This document shows, in pieces, positions 40,528-49,005 of a stretch of DNA of 64,000 bases. Both the position numbers and the translations under genes were made by a program. The notes beneath the pieces are model-generated. The model had not been told where the DNA came from. It was given only the letters and a program-made list of their open reading frames with translations, and made no database searches. The DNA is taken from positions 62,001 through 126,000 of the forward strand of contig NZ_FWXV01000006.1 in NCBI RefSeq assembly GCF_900176515.1, written 5' to 3'. The DNA comes from Kibdelosporangium aridum (lineage in GTDB: Bacteria > Actinomycetota > Actinomycetes > Mycobacteriales > Pseudonocardiaceae). Position 1 is the stretch's first letter. Each line of letters starts with the position of its first letter.

Positions 40528-41499
40528 GTGAACAGTGATGTGAACGATCTGGTCGGTCGCGCGCGGGACGGACAGCCGCGCGCGATCGCCAGGTTGATCT
40601 CGCTCGTCGAGGACGCCAGCCCGCAGCTGCGTGAAGTGGCTGCCGCGCTGGCGCCTTTCTCCGGACATGCCCGGGTCATCGGGCTGACCGGTCCGCCCGG
40701 TGTCGGCAAGTCGACATCCACGTCCGCACTCGTGACTTCCCTGCGCCGGCAAGGAAAACGCGTCGGTGTGCTCGCGGTCGACCCGTCGTCGCCCTTCTCG
40801 GGCGGCGCGCTGCTCGGCGACCGGATCCGGATGCAGGAACACGCCACCGATCCCGGCGTTTTCATCCGCTCGATGGCCACGCGCGGGCACCTCGGCGGCC
40901 TGTCATGGGCGACGCCGCAAGCGCTCAGAGTCCTTGACGCGGCGGGCTTCGACGTTGTCCTGATCGAGACGGTCGGAGTTGGACAGTCCGAAGTGGACGT
41001 CGTATCGCTCGCTGACACGACGGTTGTGTTGCTGGCGCCGGGAATGGGTGACGGCATTCAAGCGGCCAAAGCCGGGATCCTGGAGATCGCCGACGTGTTC
41101 GTGGTGAACAAGGCGGACCGGGACGGCGCCGAAGCGACCGTGCGGGATCTGAAGAACATGGTCGCGATGGCCCGTCGAGGCGTCGGCGGCGCCTCGTGGC
41201 GCCAGCCGATCGTCCGGACCATCGCGTCCACAATGGAGGGTGTGGACGAGGTCGTCACGGCGTTGGACGCGCATCACCAGTGGCTCGTCGGTCACGGCGA
41301 ACTCGAACAACGGCGGCACCGGCGGGCGCAGGCCGAGGTCGAGGCGATCGCGCTGGAAGCCGTGCGTGCCGGGTTCGAAGGACGCGGCCACGATGTCCTT
41401 GCCGCGTTGGCAAAGCGGGTGGCGGCGGGCGACATGGACCCGTACGTTGCCGCTGACCAGTTGATCGCGGGAATACCGCGCACCGATCCGGCGTCGTGA
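40528..41499 (+). CDS. meaB: MeaB, GTPase chaperone of B12 acyl-CoA mutase
   Basis: 323-residue G3E GTPase that loads and protects adenosylcobalamin in mutases. Walker A GPPGVGKST (residues 55-63), the DPSSPFSGGALLGDR switch, ETVGVGQSE and the NKAD base motif. GTG 40528, 2 bp after the thiolase stop, so the pair is an operon. Probable client: the MeaA-type mutase at 8-10 kb. Confidence 0.95.
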   Translation: MNSDVNDLVGRARDGQPRAIARLISLVEDASPQLREVAAALAPFSGHARVIGLTGPPGVGKSTSTSALVTSLRRQGKRVGVLAVDPSSPFSGGALLGDRIRMQEHATDPGVFIRSMATRGHLGGLSWATPQALRVLDAAGFDVVLIETVGVGQSEVDVVSLADTTVVLLAPGMGDGIQAAKAGILEIADVFVVNKADRDGAEATVRDLKNMVAMARRGVGGASWRQPIVRTIASTMEGVDEVVTALDAHHQWLVGHGELEQRRHRRAQAEVEAIALEAVRAGFEGRGHDVLAALAKRVAAGDMDPYVAADQLIAGIPRTDPAS

Positions 41500-41537
41500 C
41501 CTGCAGACTGGGAGAGACAACAGGACGGAGTCACTCG

Positions 41538-42371
41538 ATGCGGTTCGGGATTTCCACGTTCGTCACCGACGATGCCATCGGCCCGGCCGATCTGGGCCGC
41601 GCGATCGAGGAACGCGGCTTCGACTCGCTGATCATCGCCGAGCACACGCACATCCCGGCCAGCCGTGAGACCCCGTATCCGGGCGGCGGTGACCTGCCGC
41701 CGGTCTACTACAAGACGCTCGACCAGTTCGTCACGCTCGGCGCCGCGGCCGCGGTCACCGAGAAGATCCTGCTGTTCACCGGGATCACCCTGCTGATCCA
41801 GCGCGACCCGATCGTCACGGCGAAGGAAGCCGCCACGATCGACCTGATCTCAGGCGGCCGCTTCGTGTTCGGTGTCGGCGCGGGCTGGAACCTCGAGGAG
41901 ATGCGCAACCACGGCACCGACCCGTCGACACGCGGCAGGCTGCTGGACGAGCGGATCGAGGCGATCAAGGCGCTGTGGGCGGACGAACCGGCTGAGTACC
42001 ACGGCAAATTCGTCGACTTCGACCCCGTGCACATCCGCCCGAAGCCGGTCCGCCAACCGCACCCACCGATCTACATCGGCGGCGACTCCGACGCCACGGT
42101 GCGGCGCGTGGTCAAGTACGACGCGGGCTGGCTTACCAATCCACTCCCGGTCGGGCCATTGACCAAGCGGATCGCGCAGCTGCGGGACGCCGCGAGCCGA
42201 GATGTGCCGGTCAGCATGTTCGGTGCGCCGAAGGACCTCGATCTGTGGTCCTCCTTCCATGGCCTCGGTGTCGAACGGCTCGGCCTGTTCCTGCCGTCCC
42301 GGCCGCGTGACGAGACGTTGCGGCTGCTCGACGAGTACGCGGCGAAGGTAGCCGACTTCGCCAAGGGGTAG
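41538..42371 (+). CDS. LLM-class F420-dependent oxidoreductase
   Basis: 277-residue luciferase-like TIM barrel: RFGISTFVTDD, then ERGFDSLIIAEHTHIP, SGGRFVFGVGAGWNLEEM and YIGGDSDATVRRV. The GAGWN and HTH segments are typical of actinobacterial F420-dependent enzymes. ATG 41538 with GGAG upstream; the open frame extends back to 41496 into meaB. 38 bp after meaB, so possibly the same transcript. Substrate unknown. Confidence 0.88.
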   Translation: MRFGISTFVTDDAIGPADLGRAIEERGFDSLIIAEHTHIPASRETPYPGGGDLPPVYYKTLDQFVTLGAAAAVTEKILLFTGITLLIQRDPIVTAKEAATIDLISGGRFVFGVGAGWNLEEMRNHGTDPSTRGRLLDERIEAIKALWADEPAEYHGKFVDFDPVHIRPKPVRQPHPPIYIGGDSDATVRRVVKYDAGWLTNPLPVGPLTKRIAQLRDAASRDVPVSMFGAPKDLDLWSSFHGLGVERLGLFLPSRPRDETLRLLDEYAAKVADFAKG

Positions 42372-42442
42372 GGATAACCCCACGATGAACTCGGGTGTTT
42401 GAGCCATTCTGACGTCCGCTCGTCCTCAATAGCGTTGCCGTC

Positions 42443-43201
42443 ATGAACTCACAGGTGATGATGATGGCGCCGGCGTTGAGGATGAGCGGGGTCACCAAGA
42501 CGTACGGGACCGGCGCGGGGACCGTGCACGCGTTGCGCGACGTCAGCATCGAGCTGCGTCGCGGCACCTTCACCGCGGTGATGGGGCCGTCCGGCTCGGG
42601 CAAGAGCACGTTCCTGCACTGCGCGGCGGGCCTGGACCGGCCGACGAGCGGGCAGGTCTGGCTGGCCGACGCCGAGCTGTCCGGGATGACCGAGACCCAG
42701 CTGACCGTGCTGCGCCGCGAGCGGATCGGGTTCATCTTCCAGGCGTACAACCTGCTCAGCACGCTGACCGTGGAGCAGAACATCACGCTGCCGCTGCGGC
42801 TCGCGGGCAAGCGTGTCGACAAAGCGGCACTGGCCGAGGTGATCAGGGCGGTCGGGCTGGACGACCGGGTCAAGCGGTTGCCGAGCGAGCTCTCCGGTGG
42901 TCAGCAGCAGCGTGTGGCCATCGCGAGGGCGTTGGTGACCAGGCCGGATGCCGTGTTCGCGGACGAGCCGACCGGCGCGCTGGACACCCGGACCGCTCGC
43001 CAGGTCCTTGAGCTGTTGCGTCACGTGGTCACGGGCATGGGCCAGACGGTCCTGATGGTCACGCACGACCCGGTCGCGGCTTCGTACGCCGACTCCGTGG
43101 TTTTCCTTGCTGACGGCCAGTTCGCGGGCGAGATGCGCAGGCCGACGCCGGAGATGATCGCCGAGCGGATGACGCACCTGGGTGACCGTCACGCGGCCTG
43201 A
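42443..43201 (+). CDS. MacB/LolD-type ABC ATPase without a permease
   Basis: 252 residues. Walker A GPSGSGKST, Q-loop FIFQAYNLL, signature LSGGQQQRVAIARAL, Walker B AVFADEPTGALD, switch MVTHDPVAASYAD. This subclass normally pairs with an FtsX-like permease encoded next door. Here the next genes are a histidine kinase and its regulator, and no permease is present nearby. Such ATPase/permease/two-component sets usually handle antimicrobial peptides or cell-wall stress. Confidence 0.92.
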   Translation: MNSQVMMMAPALRMSGVTKTYGTGAGTVHALRDVSIELRRGTFTAVMGPSGSGKSTFLHCAAGLDRPTSGQVWLADAELSGMTETQLTVLRRERIGFIFQAYNLLSTLTVEQNITLPLRLAGKRVDKAALAEVIRAVGLDDRVKRLPSELSGGQQQRVAIARALVTRPDAVFADEPTGALDTRTARQVLELLRHVVTGMGQTVLMVTHDPVAASYADSVVFLADGQFAGEMRRPTPEMIAERMTHLGDRHAA

Positions 43202-43250
43202 ATTGGTGTAGCTCGTACCACTGTGCCGGACGGATGGCCAGGGCAGACTC

Positions 43251-44471
43251 ATGGACATGGTGAAGCAATGGGGGCGGAGCATCGGATACCTGGCCGCGGT
43301 CGGGATCAGTGCGCCGGTGGCGATGCCGTTGTTCATGCTGCTGCCGATGAGCGGGATCGCGCTGATCGTGGCGGGGCTGGGGTTCGTACTCTTCCCGATC
43401 GTCATCATGACGATCCGGCTGTGGACGGACGTGCACCGCCAGCTGGTCGGCTGGGTGCTCCGCACACCCGTGCCGCCGCAGTACCGGCCGTTGAGCGGCG
43501 GGGTGCTCGACCGGGTGCGTCAGGTGGTGACCGATCAGACGACGTGGCGCGATCTGGCCTGGCTGTTCGTGAACATGATCCTCGGGTTCGCGTTCGGCAT
43601 GCTCGGCATGATCCTTTCGGCGTTCGCGGTGTTCAGCACGTTCTTGCTGTTTTTCTGGTGGGTGATGCCCGCGGACGAGCCCGCCCGGATCATGGACATC
43701 GCGATCACGGACGTCGGCCGGGCGATCGTGATCGGCGCGCCCACCTCGGTCCTCGGCCTCGCGTTGGCCTGGTTCGGCGTGCCGGCCCTGGCCAAGGCGC
43801 ACGCGAACATCTCGAAGATGCTGCTGTCGCCGTCGAAGCTGGCCGAGCGGGTCGAACAGCTGACTGAGACGAGGGCGGGCGCGGTGAACGCGCACGACGC
43901 GGAGCTGCGTCGGATCGAGCGTGACCTGCACGACGGCACACAGGCGCGGCTGGTGTCCATCGCGATGCGGCTAGGGGTCGCCGAGAAGTCGTTGGACGAG
44001 AAGGATCCTGTGTCGTCGTTGGTCCGGGAGGCGCGTGAGGGTGCCGAGCAGGCCATGGGGGAGCTGCGCGACGTCATCCGGACGATGTATCCGCCGATCC
44101 TGACCGACCGCGGCCTCGATGGGGCGTTGGCCGCGCTCGGTGCTCGTTGTCCGGTGCCGACCGTGGTGGAGACCGAGGACCTGGGGAGGGTCCCGGCTCC
44201 GGTCGAGGCGGCAGCTTATTTCGTGGTGGCGGAGGCGTTGACGAACATCGCCAAGCACAGTCACGCCACCGCCGCGTCGGTACGCGTGACCCGGGACGAC
44301 TGCCTCCGGATCACGGTGTCAGACAACGGATTCGGCGGCGTCGACGAGACCAAGGGAACTGGGATCCTCGGAATGCGTCGGCGCGTGGCGGCGCTGGACG
44401 GTACGGTGGCCGTGGACAGCCCGATGGGCGGGCCGACGGTGATATCGGTGGAGTTTCCTTGCGCGTTGTGA
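43251..44471 (+). CDS. Sensor histidine kinase (HisKA_3 type)
   Basis: 406 residues. N-terminal membrane sensor domain with about four helices (1-195), then the dimerisation/phosphoacceptor helix ELRRIERDLHDGTQARL with His227, and an HATPase domain (VAEALTNIAKHSHAT, VSDNGFGG, GTGILGMRRRV). Autophosphorylates and passes phosphate to the following regulator, whose start lies inside this gene. Confidence 0.92.
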   Translation: MDMVKQWGRSIGYLAAVGISAPVAMPLFMLLPMSGIALIVAGLGFVLFPIVIMTIRLWTDVHRQLVGWVLRTPVPPQYRPLSGGVLDRVRQVVTDQTTWRDLAWLFVNMILGFAFGMLGMILSAFAVFSTFLLFFWWVMPADEPARIMDIAITDVGRAIVIGAPTSVLGLALAWFGVPALAKAHANISKMLLSPSKLAERVEQLTETRAGAVNAHDAELRRIERDLHDGTQARLVSIAMRLGVAEKSLDEKDPVSSLVREAREGAEQAMGELRDVIRTMYPPILTDRGLDGALAALGARCPVPTVVETEDLGRVPAPVEAAAYFVVAEALTNIAKHSHATAASVRVTRDDCLRITVSDNGFGGVDETKGTGILGMRRRVAALDGTVAVDSPMGGPTVISVEFPCAL

Positions 44472-45106
44472 TCGCTGAGGACAATGTCCTGCTGGCCGAG
44501 GGCCTCAACCTCCTGCTGCGCACCAGCGGCATCGAGGTTGTGGCCACAGCCGGTGATGGGGACACGTTTGTCGAAGCGGTCAGGGAACACCGGCCGGATG
44601 TGACCATTGTGGACGTTCGGCTGCCGCCGTCGTTCCGCGACGAGGGACTTCGGGCGGCGCTGGCGGTCCGGGCGGAGTTCCCGTCGCTGCCAGTGCTCGT
44701 ACTTTCCCAGTATGTCGAGGAAACCTACGCCACGGAGTTGCTGTCAGACGGCCGCGGCGGAATCGGCTACCTGCTGAAGGACCGGGTCAGCCGGGTCGAC
44801 GAGTTCGTGGACGCGTTGCGCCGGGTGGCTGGTGGCGGGACCGTGATGGATCCCGAGGTGGTGGCCCAGTTGCTGGTGCGCCGCCGCCGTGGGCACGACC
44901 CAGTCAGCACGTTGAGCCCGCGGGAGAAGGAAGTCCTCGGGCTGATGGCCGAAGGACACGCCAACAGCGACATAGCGACAAAGCTCGTGGTCACCGAACG
45001 GGCCGTGCACAAGCACATCGGCAACATCTTCGCGAAGCTGGATCTGCCGCCGAGCGACGGCGGGCACCGCCGGGTGCTGGCGGTGCTGGCGTATCTGAAC
45101 AGGTGA
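44459..45106 (+). CDS. NarL/LuxR-type response regulator
   Basis: 215 residues: receiver domain with Asp52 (TIVDVRLPP) and a C-terminal LuxR helix-turn-helix (LSPREKEVLGLMAEG, then ANSDIATKLVVTERAVHKHI). The TTG start at 44459 lies 6 bp after a GGAG and overlaps the kinase by 13 bp. The adjacent ABC ATPase is the most likely target. Confidence 0.9.
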   Translation: MRVVIAEDNVLLAEGLNLLLRTSGIEVVATAGDGDTFVEAVREHRPDVTIVDVRLPPSFRDEGLRAALAVRAEFPSLPVLVLSQYVEETYATELLSDGRGGIGYLLKDRVSRVDEFVDALRRVAGGGTVMDPEVVAQLLVRRRRGHDPVSTLSPREKEVLGLMAEGHANSDIATKLVVTERAVHKHIGNIFAKLDLPPSDGGHRRVLAVLAYLNR

Positions 45107-45113
45107 GTCGGCT

Positions 45114-45686
45114 TCAGCCAGGTGGCAGCTGCGCGGCCTGCTGGGTTTCCCAGGCGTCGAGGTGCAGCACGACAGTGGAACCGTCACGCCATCGCAGTGT
45201 GCGGTTGGCCGGGTCGACATGCGGGCGCATCGGTCCGTCGCCCTGCCACAGGGTTTCCACCCGGAACTCTTCCTTGGCGACCCGGATCAGTGCGGATCGG
45301 TTGCGCGTCCAGACGAACCAGCACCAGTCCACTTGGTATTGCTGGTGTTCATGCCGTGTCGCGTCGGCGAACTGCACGGCCATGCTGGTGGCAGGGCCGG
45401 TCACCTTGCTGTTTCGAAAGCCGTGCGACGGCGTGCCGCCCGACACCATGGCGAACAGCGTGAGCACGATGTTGCGGACCGGCAGGAAGATGCGCCCGAA
45501 GAACCATCGGAGCCCCTGCTGGCCCTTGAACGATCCGTTGCGGCGACGCCCTTCGACGTCGTACGCCGGACGGAATTCCTCGACGTGCATGGACAACGCT
45601 GGACCGTCGTTCCACATGCGGGCGATCTGATCACGCAGGTACGCGTGCGACTCGGAAACCTTTGTGATCTTCGACCACTCAGTCAT
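45114..45686 (-). CDS. Conserved hypothetical protein of the ESX-like operon
   Basis: 190 residues, soluble, no signal. Aromatic-rich: WFFGRIFLPVRNIV, YQVDWCWFVWTRNRSALIRV and HLDAWETQQ. I do not recognise the fold. Last gene of the four-gene minus-strand operon with the WXG100 gene, overlapping the previous gene by 8 bp. Could be a chaperone or immunity-like partner. Inferred from position only. Confidence 0.7.
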   Translation of the reverse strand: MTEWSKITKVSESHAYLRDQIARMWNDGPALSMHVEEFRPAYDVEGRRRNGSFKGQQGLRWFFGRIFLPVRNIVLTLFAMVSGGTPSHGFRNSKVTGPATSMAVQFADATRHEHQQYQVDWCWFVWTRNRSALIRVAKEEFRVETLWQGDGPMRPHVDPANRTLRWRDGSTVVLHLDAWETQQAAQLPPG

Positions 45687-46308
45687 CGGCGCTTCCTCGC
45701 GGCTGCCAGAAGAACCCGTCGAAGATGCCTTCGGCCAGGTCCTTGATGTCAGCCCAGTCCTCGGTGTTGGTGCTCATCACGGACAACGCCACCAACGTAG
45801 TGCCATCTTCGTCGGGCAGCCACGCGGTGAGTGCGTGCTGGGAGATCTCGTAGGTCTCCTCGGGCTCACCGATCTTGATCTCGCTGTCCTCGTGGGACTC
45901 GACTGTCACCGCGGGGCCCGAGTCCAGGTGGACGGTGCGGACCAGACCGGACTGCTGACTCTCGTGGATCTCCAGCAGGCCGCTGATCGCCGCCTGCGCC
46001 GACGCGTGATCGGACGGCATGACGTAGGCACTGAGCAGCACGAGGATCGGCCGTTGACCGTCGGTCGACTTGAAGACGCCTGCCGACACGTGCGACGCCC
46101 CGCCTGCCGCGACACCCGCGCCGACCGAGGCGAGTGTGATGGCCGCCGCCACTGCGCCCGTGTCCAGCTCGGGGACCTGGAAGACCCCCGCGATCTCGCC
46201 CGCCAAGGCACGCAGGCCTTCCTCGGTCAGCTCACCAGGCGGAATCTGGACGAACTGCTCGGGCAGGACCAGGTTGAACTCGCGCAGTTGCGGCACCGAC
46301 GTCACCAC
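45679..46308 (-). CDS. Hypothetical protein of the ESX-like operon
   Basis: 209 residues; GTG 46308 or 46305 (GTGA overlap with the upstream gene). Pattern: N-terminal QLREFNLVLPEQFVQIP, a central Ala/Gly-rich helix (about 52-75) that could insert in or bind another protein, then a beta-rich C-terminal half. Family not recognised. Conserved neighbours of WXG100 genes in actinomycetes look similar. Probably a secretion-associated partner, not proven. Confidence 0.72.
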   Translation of the reverse strand: MVTSVPQLREFNLVLPEQFVQIPPGELTEEGLRALAGEIAGVFQVPELDTGAVAAAITLASVGAGVAAGGASHVSAGVFKSTDGQRPILVLLSAYVMPSDHASAQAAISGLLEIHESQQSGLVRTVHLDSGPAVTVESHEDSEIKIGEPEETYEISQHALTAWLPDEDGTTLVALSVMSTNTEDWADIKDLAEGIFDGFFWQPRGSADD

Positions 46309-47543
46309 GGGGAGTGCTCCTTGACCTGTTCCTTGCCGTACGCCATGCCCAGCCCGACACCGGTCTTGATGCCCGAGTTCACGGTCGCGCCCGCGATCAG
46401 GCCGCCGGTGGAGAACGCATCGGTGATGTTCACGCCAGGAATCCAGTTCGCCATCTTGACGCCGTTGGCGTGCGTGTAGCGGGCCGCGTCGTACATCGCG
46501 CCCGCCGGATCCGCTCGCAACGCGGCTTGGGTGATCGGCGTGAACGTGTCTTCGCCGACCTTGACCACCTTCGCGCCTGCCAACGGAACCCTGGCTACCC
46601 CGCGGCCGGTCCGCGCCGCCTGGACAGCCGCGTTCTTCATGCCCGCGACCGCACGTCCGCCGGGGATCGCGCCGATGGCGTCCATTCCGATGCTGGTCCA
46701 GGACACGTCCGCACCCGCGGCCTTGGCCAGGAGTTTCGTACCGGCTGCGGCACCACTCACCACGGCCGCCGCGGTGGCGGTGACCGCGTTCACGCCCGGG
46801 ATCCAGCACGTCGCGATCGCCACGACACCAAGGACATTGCCGACCGCGCTGAGCACAGTGCCGATCTTCGCGATGACGTCGGCGTGTTCCTTGACGAAGT
46901 TCCAGACGTCGGTGGCGAGTTCCTTGACGCCCTCGACGATGTCGCTGAGCGCCTCGCCGATCCGGTCGAAGAAGCCGGGCTCCTCCGGCGCTTCGTCCTT
47001 GGCTTTGCGCAGGGCGTCGGCAACCCGGTCGGCCAGGTCCTGGTGCTGTTCGAGCAAGCGCTTGGCCTGCTCCCGGATCGCGGTCAGGTCGTTCTGGGCA
47101 CTGGTCAGCTGCGCCTTGGCCTGATCAAACCGCTGCTGGGCGTTCTGCAGGGCCTCGTCGCTGTTGAACACCTGCCCGGCGAGCCCGAGATCCGGGTTGT
47201 TCTCGGCACTTTGCACGGCCTGCAAGGCCTTCTTGGCCTGCGCCTCGTAGTCCCGTGCGGTGCGCTGCATGGACTCGAGGTCGGCGGCCCAGTCCTGGAG
47301 CACTGTGGACGCGTCGCCGAGCGAACGGCGAGCCTTGTCCAGATAGGCCGGAAGTTCACCGACCTTGCCCTGGAAGTTGGTGGCGGCTTGGCCTTCCCAG
47401 ACACTGTTGGACCGGCCGATGCTCGTCAGGGACGTATAGGCCTCGTTGAGCTCATTGGCCACAATGGTCATGTTGTCGGCGACCGAGGTGACGGAGCCCA
47501 CGGTGCCGGGTGCGGGGTCGAAGCCGATCGCGGGATAGCTCAC
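46302..47543 (-). CDS. WXG-domain protein with transmembrane-like C-terminus
   Basis: 413 residues. Residues 1-100 form a WXG100-like helical hairpin (SVWEGQAATNFQ contains the W-E-G turn). Then a coiled coil (about 100-185), and from about 225 on a Gly/Ala-rich region with hydrophobic helices (VLGVVAIATCWIPGVN). The layout fits LXG/WXG effector-like proteins of type VII secretion, but no toxin motif is seen in the last 100 residues. The GTG start overlaps the WXG100 gene stop. Confidence 0.75.
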   Translation of the reverse strand: MSYPAIGFDPAPGTVGSVTSVADNMTIVANELNEAYTSLTSIGRSNSVWEGQAATNFQGKVGELPAYLDKARRSLGDASTVLQDWAADLESMQRTARDYEAQAKKALQAVQSAENNPDLGLAGQVFNSDEALQNAQQRFDQAKAQLTSAQNDLTAIREQAKRLLEQHQDLADRVADALRKAKDEAPEEPGFFDRIGEALSDIVEGVKELATDVWNFVKEHADVIAKIGTVLSAVGNVLGVVAIATCWIPGVNAVTATAAAVVSGAAAGTKLLAKAAGADVSWTSIGMDAIGAIPGGRAVAGMKNAAVQAARTGRGVARVPLAGAKVVKVGEDTFTPITQAALRADPAGAMYDAARYTHANGVKMANWIPGVNITDAFSTGGLIAGATVNSGIKTGVGLGMAYGKEQVKEHSPW

Positions 47544-47872
47544 GTCCCACCGTCCATCCTGCGGGAGATGCGCGTGTCGCCCTCACCGGCCGGAAAGTAT
47601 TCCGAAGTGGCCTGATCGGCCTGCTGGTACTGCTTGCGCGTGGCGTCGAGGCCCTCGACCATCTTGCCCGCGCACTCGGCCAGCTTGCCGATGCCGTACT
47701 CCCAGCGGTCCTGGAAGGCGTTGCCCGCCTGGTCGATCAGAAAGCTGCCCATGTCCTTGGCGGATGAGTCGCGCAGGTTGTTGTTGGCCCTGGTCATCCG
47801 CTCTTCGGCGGTGGCGAGCTGGTTGATCAGCCTGCCCATGCCGCCCAGCTCAAGGCGGTATCCGTCTGGCAT
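47540..47872 (-). CDS. WXG100-type (ESX) small protein
   Basis: 110 residues, two helices around a turn near FQDRWEYGIGKL. The size and helical hairpin fit the EsxA/B superfamily, although the turn reads W-x-x-G instead of W-x-G. ATG after GGGGAG. First gene of a four-gene operon with overlaps throughout. No ESX ATPase or membrane core is in the window. Confidence 0.75.
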   Translation of the reverse strand: MPDGYRLELGGMGRLINQLATAEERMTRANNNLRDSSAKDMGSFLIDQAGNAFQDRWEYGIGKLAECAGKMVEGLDATRKQYQQADQATSEYFPAGEGDTRISRRMDGGT

Positions 47873-47942
47873 CGAACTCCCCGTTTCCTCCTCGCGTGCC
47901 GACTGGGACGCAGCGGCGTCGCGGTTGGATCCACTCGGGACG

Positions 47943-47979
47943 AAAAAAACCGGGGCACGTCAGCGGACGTGCCCCGGTT
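47943..47979 (-). terminator. Rho-independent terminator of the sugar operon
   Basis: On the minus strand: a perfect 14-bp stem (AACCGGGGCACGTC and complement), 4-base loop and a T7 tract. Placed 18 bp after the binding-protein stop. The clearest terminator in the window. Confidence 0.95.
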
Positions 47980-47996
47980 GTGACGCGGAGATCAGG

Positions 47997-48992
47997 TCAG
48001 CACTTCGTCTTGTAGAAGAACTCGGCCTTCTGGTCCATGTCGTCCTTGGTCAGTGCGACCAGCGGAGCGGAGATGTTGCGCTGGACCGGCTTGCCCTCGA
48101 TCGCGGCGATGGCCTGCTGCACGCCCGCCTTGCCGATGGTGGCCGGGTCCTGTGCGATCAGGGCCTGGAACGCCCCGGCGCGCAGGCCTTCCACTTCGGA
48201 CGGGCTTGCGTCGAAGCCGACCAGCTGGACCTGGCCGACCTTGCCCGCGCTGCGCAGGCCGGTCGCGGCACCCTCGCCGGTGTTCAGGTTGGTCGCGAAC
48301 ACGCCGATCAGGTCCGGCGTACTGGAGATGGCCGCGGTGACCTTCTGCGCCGCCACCGACGGCTCGTTCTCGGTGAACTGGACGCCGATGGACTTCAGGT
48401 TCGGCGCGGACTTCTTCAGCTCCTCCTCGAAGCCCTTGGCCCTTGCCGCCGTGGTCGACGTGCCCGCCTTGGTGTCCAGTACCAGGACCGAGCCGGACTT
48501 CCCGCTGGTCAGCTTCGCCATCGTCTGCGCGGCGAGCTGGCCGCCCTGGGTGTTGTCCGACGAGATCGAAGACGCCGCGACGCTCGTGTCCTGCAGCGCG
48601 GTGTCCACTTCGATCACTTTGACGCCCATGTCCTTGATCTGCTTCATCTGGGGCGCCATCGTCTTGTCGTCGGTCGGCGCGATGAGCAGGGCCGCGGGCT
48701 TCTTCGCGCCCAAGGCGGTCACGATCGGGGCCTGCAGCGTCGGGTCGAACTTGTCCGGCGCCTGGGTGGTGATCGTGTACCCGGCTTCCTTCGCCGCCGC
48801 CTCGGCGCCGCACTGCATGGAGATGTAGAACGGCTCGTTCTTCACGCCCACAACAAGTTCGAGGTTCTTGTTGGCAGGCGCGGCTGCGCTGCTCTGGCCG
48901 CCGCCCGAGCTGTTGTTCTGGCCGATCTGGCCACCGCAGGCCGCCACCAGTGCTCCGGCGGCGAGCACCACGACCAGTGTCTTCGTTGACAC
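47997..48992 (-). CDS. Sugar ABC transporter substrate-binding lipoprotein
   Basis: 331-residue periplasmic-binding-protein-I fold of the ribose/fructose type. Lipobox LVAAC, a Ser/Gly-rich linker, then LELVVGVKNEPFYISMQCGAEAA, IAPTDDKTMAPQ and DLIGVFATNLNTGEGA. GTG 48992 follows GGAGG. It is the last gene of the operon, after the permease. The sugar is probably mannose or a mannose-containing product, judging by manA and GH92. Confidence 0.9.
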   Translation of the reverse strand: MSTKTLVVVLAAGALVAACGGQIGQNNSSGGGQSSAAAPANKNLELVVGVKNEPFYISMQCGAEAAAKEAGYTITTQAPDKFDPTLQAPIVTALGAKKPAALLIAPTDDKTMAPQMKQIKDMGVKVIEVDTALQDTSVAASSISSDNTQGGQLAAQTMAKLTSGKSGSVLVLDTKAGTSTTAARAKGFEEELKKSAPNLKSIGVQFTENEPSVAAQKVTAAISSTPDLIGVFATNLNTGEGAATGLRSAGKVGQVQLVGFDASPSEVEGLRAGAFQALIAQDPATIGKAGVQQAIAAIEGKPVQRNISAPLVALTKDDMDQKAEFFYKTKC

Positions 48993-49005
48993 TCGAACCT
49001 CCAAA

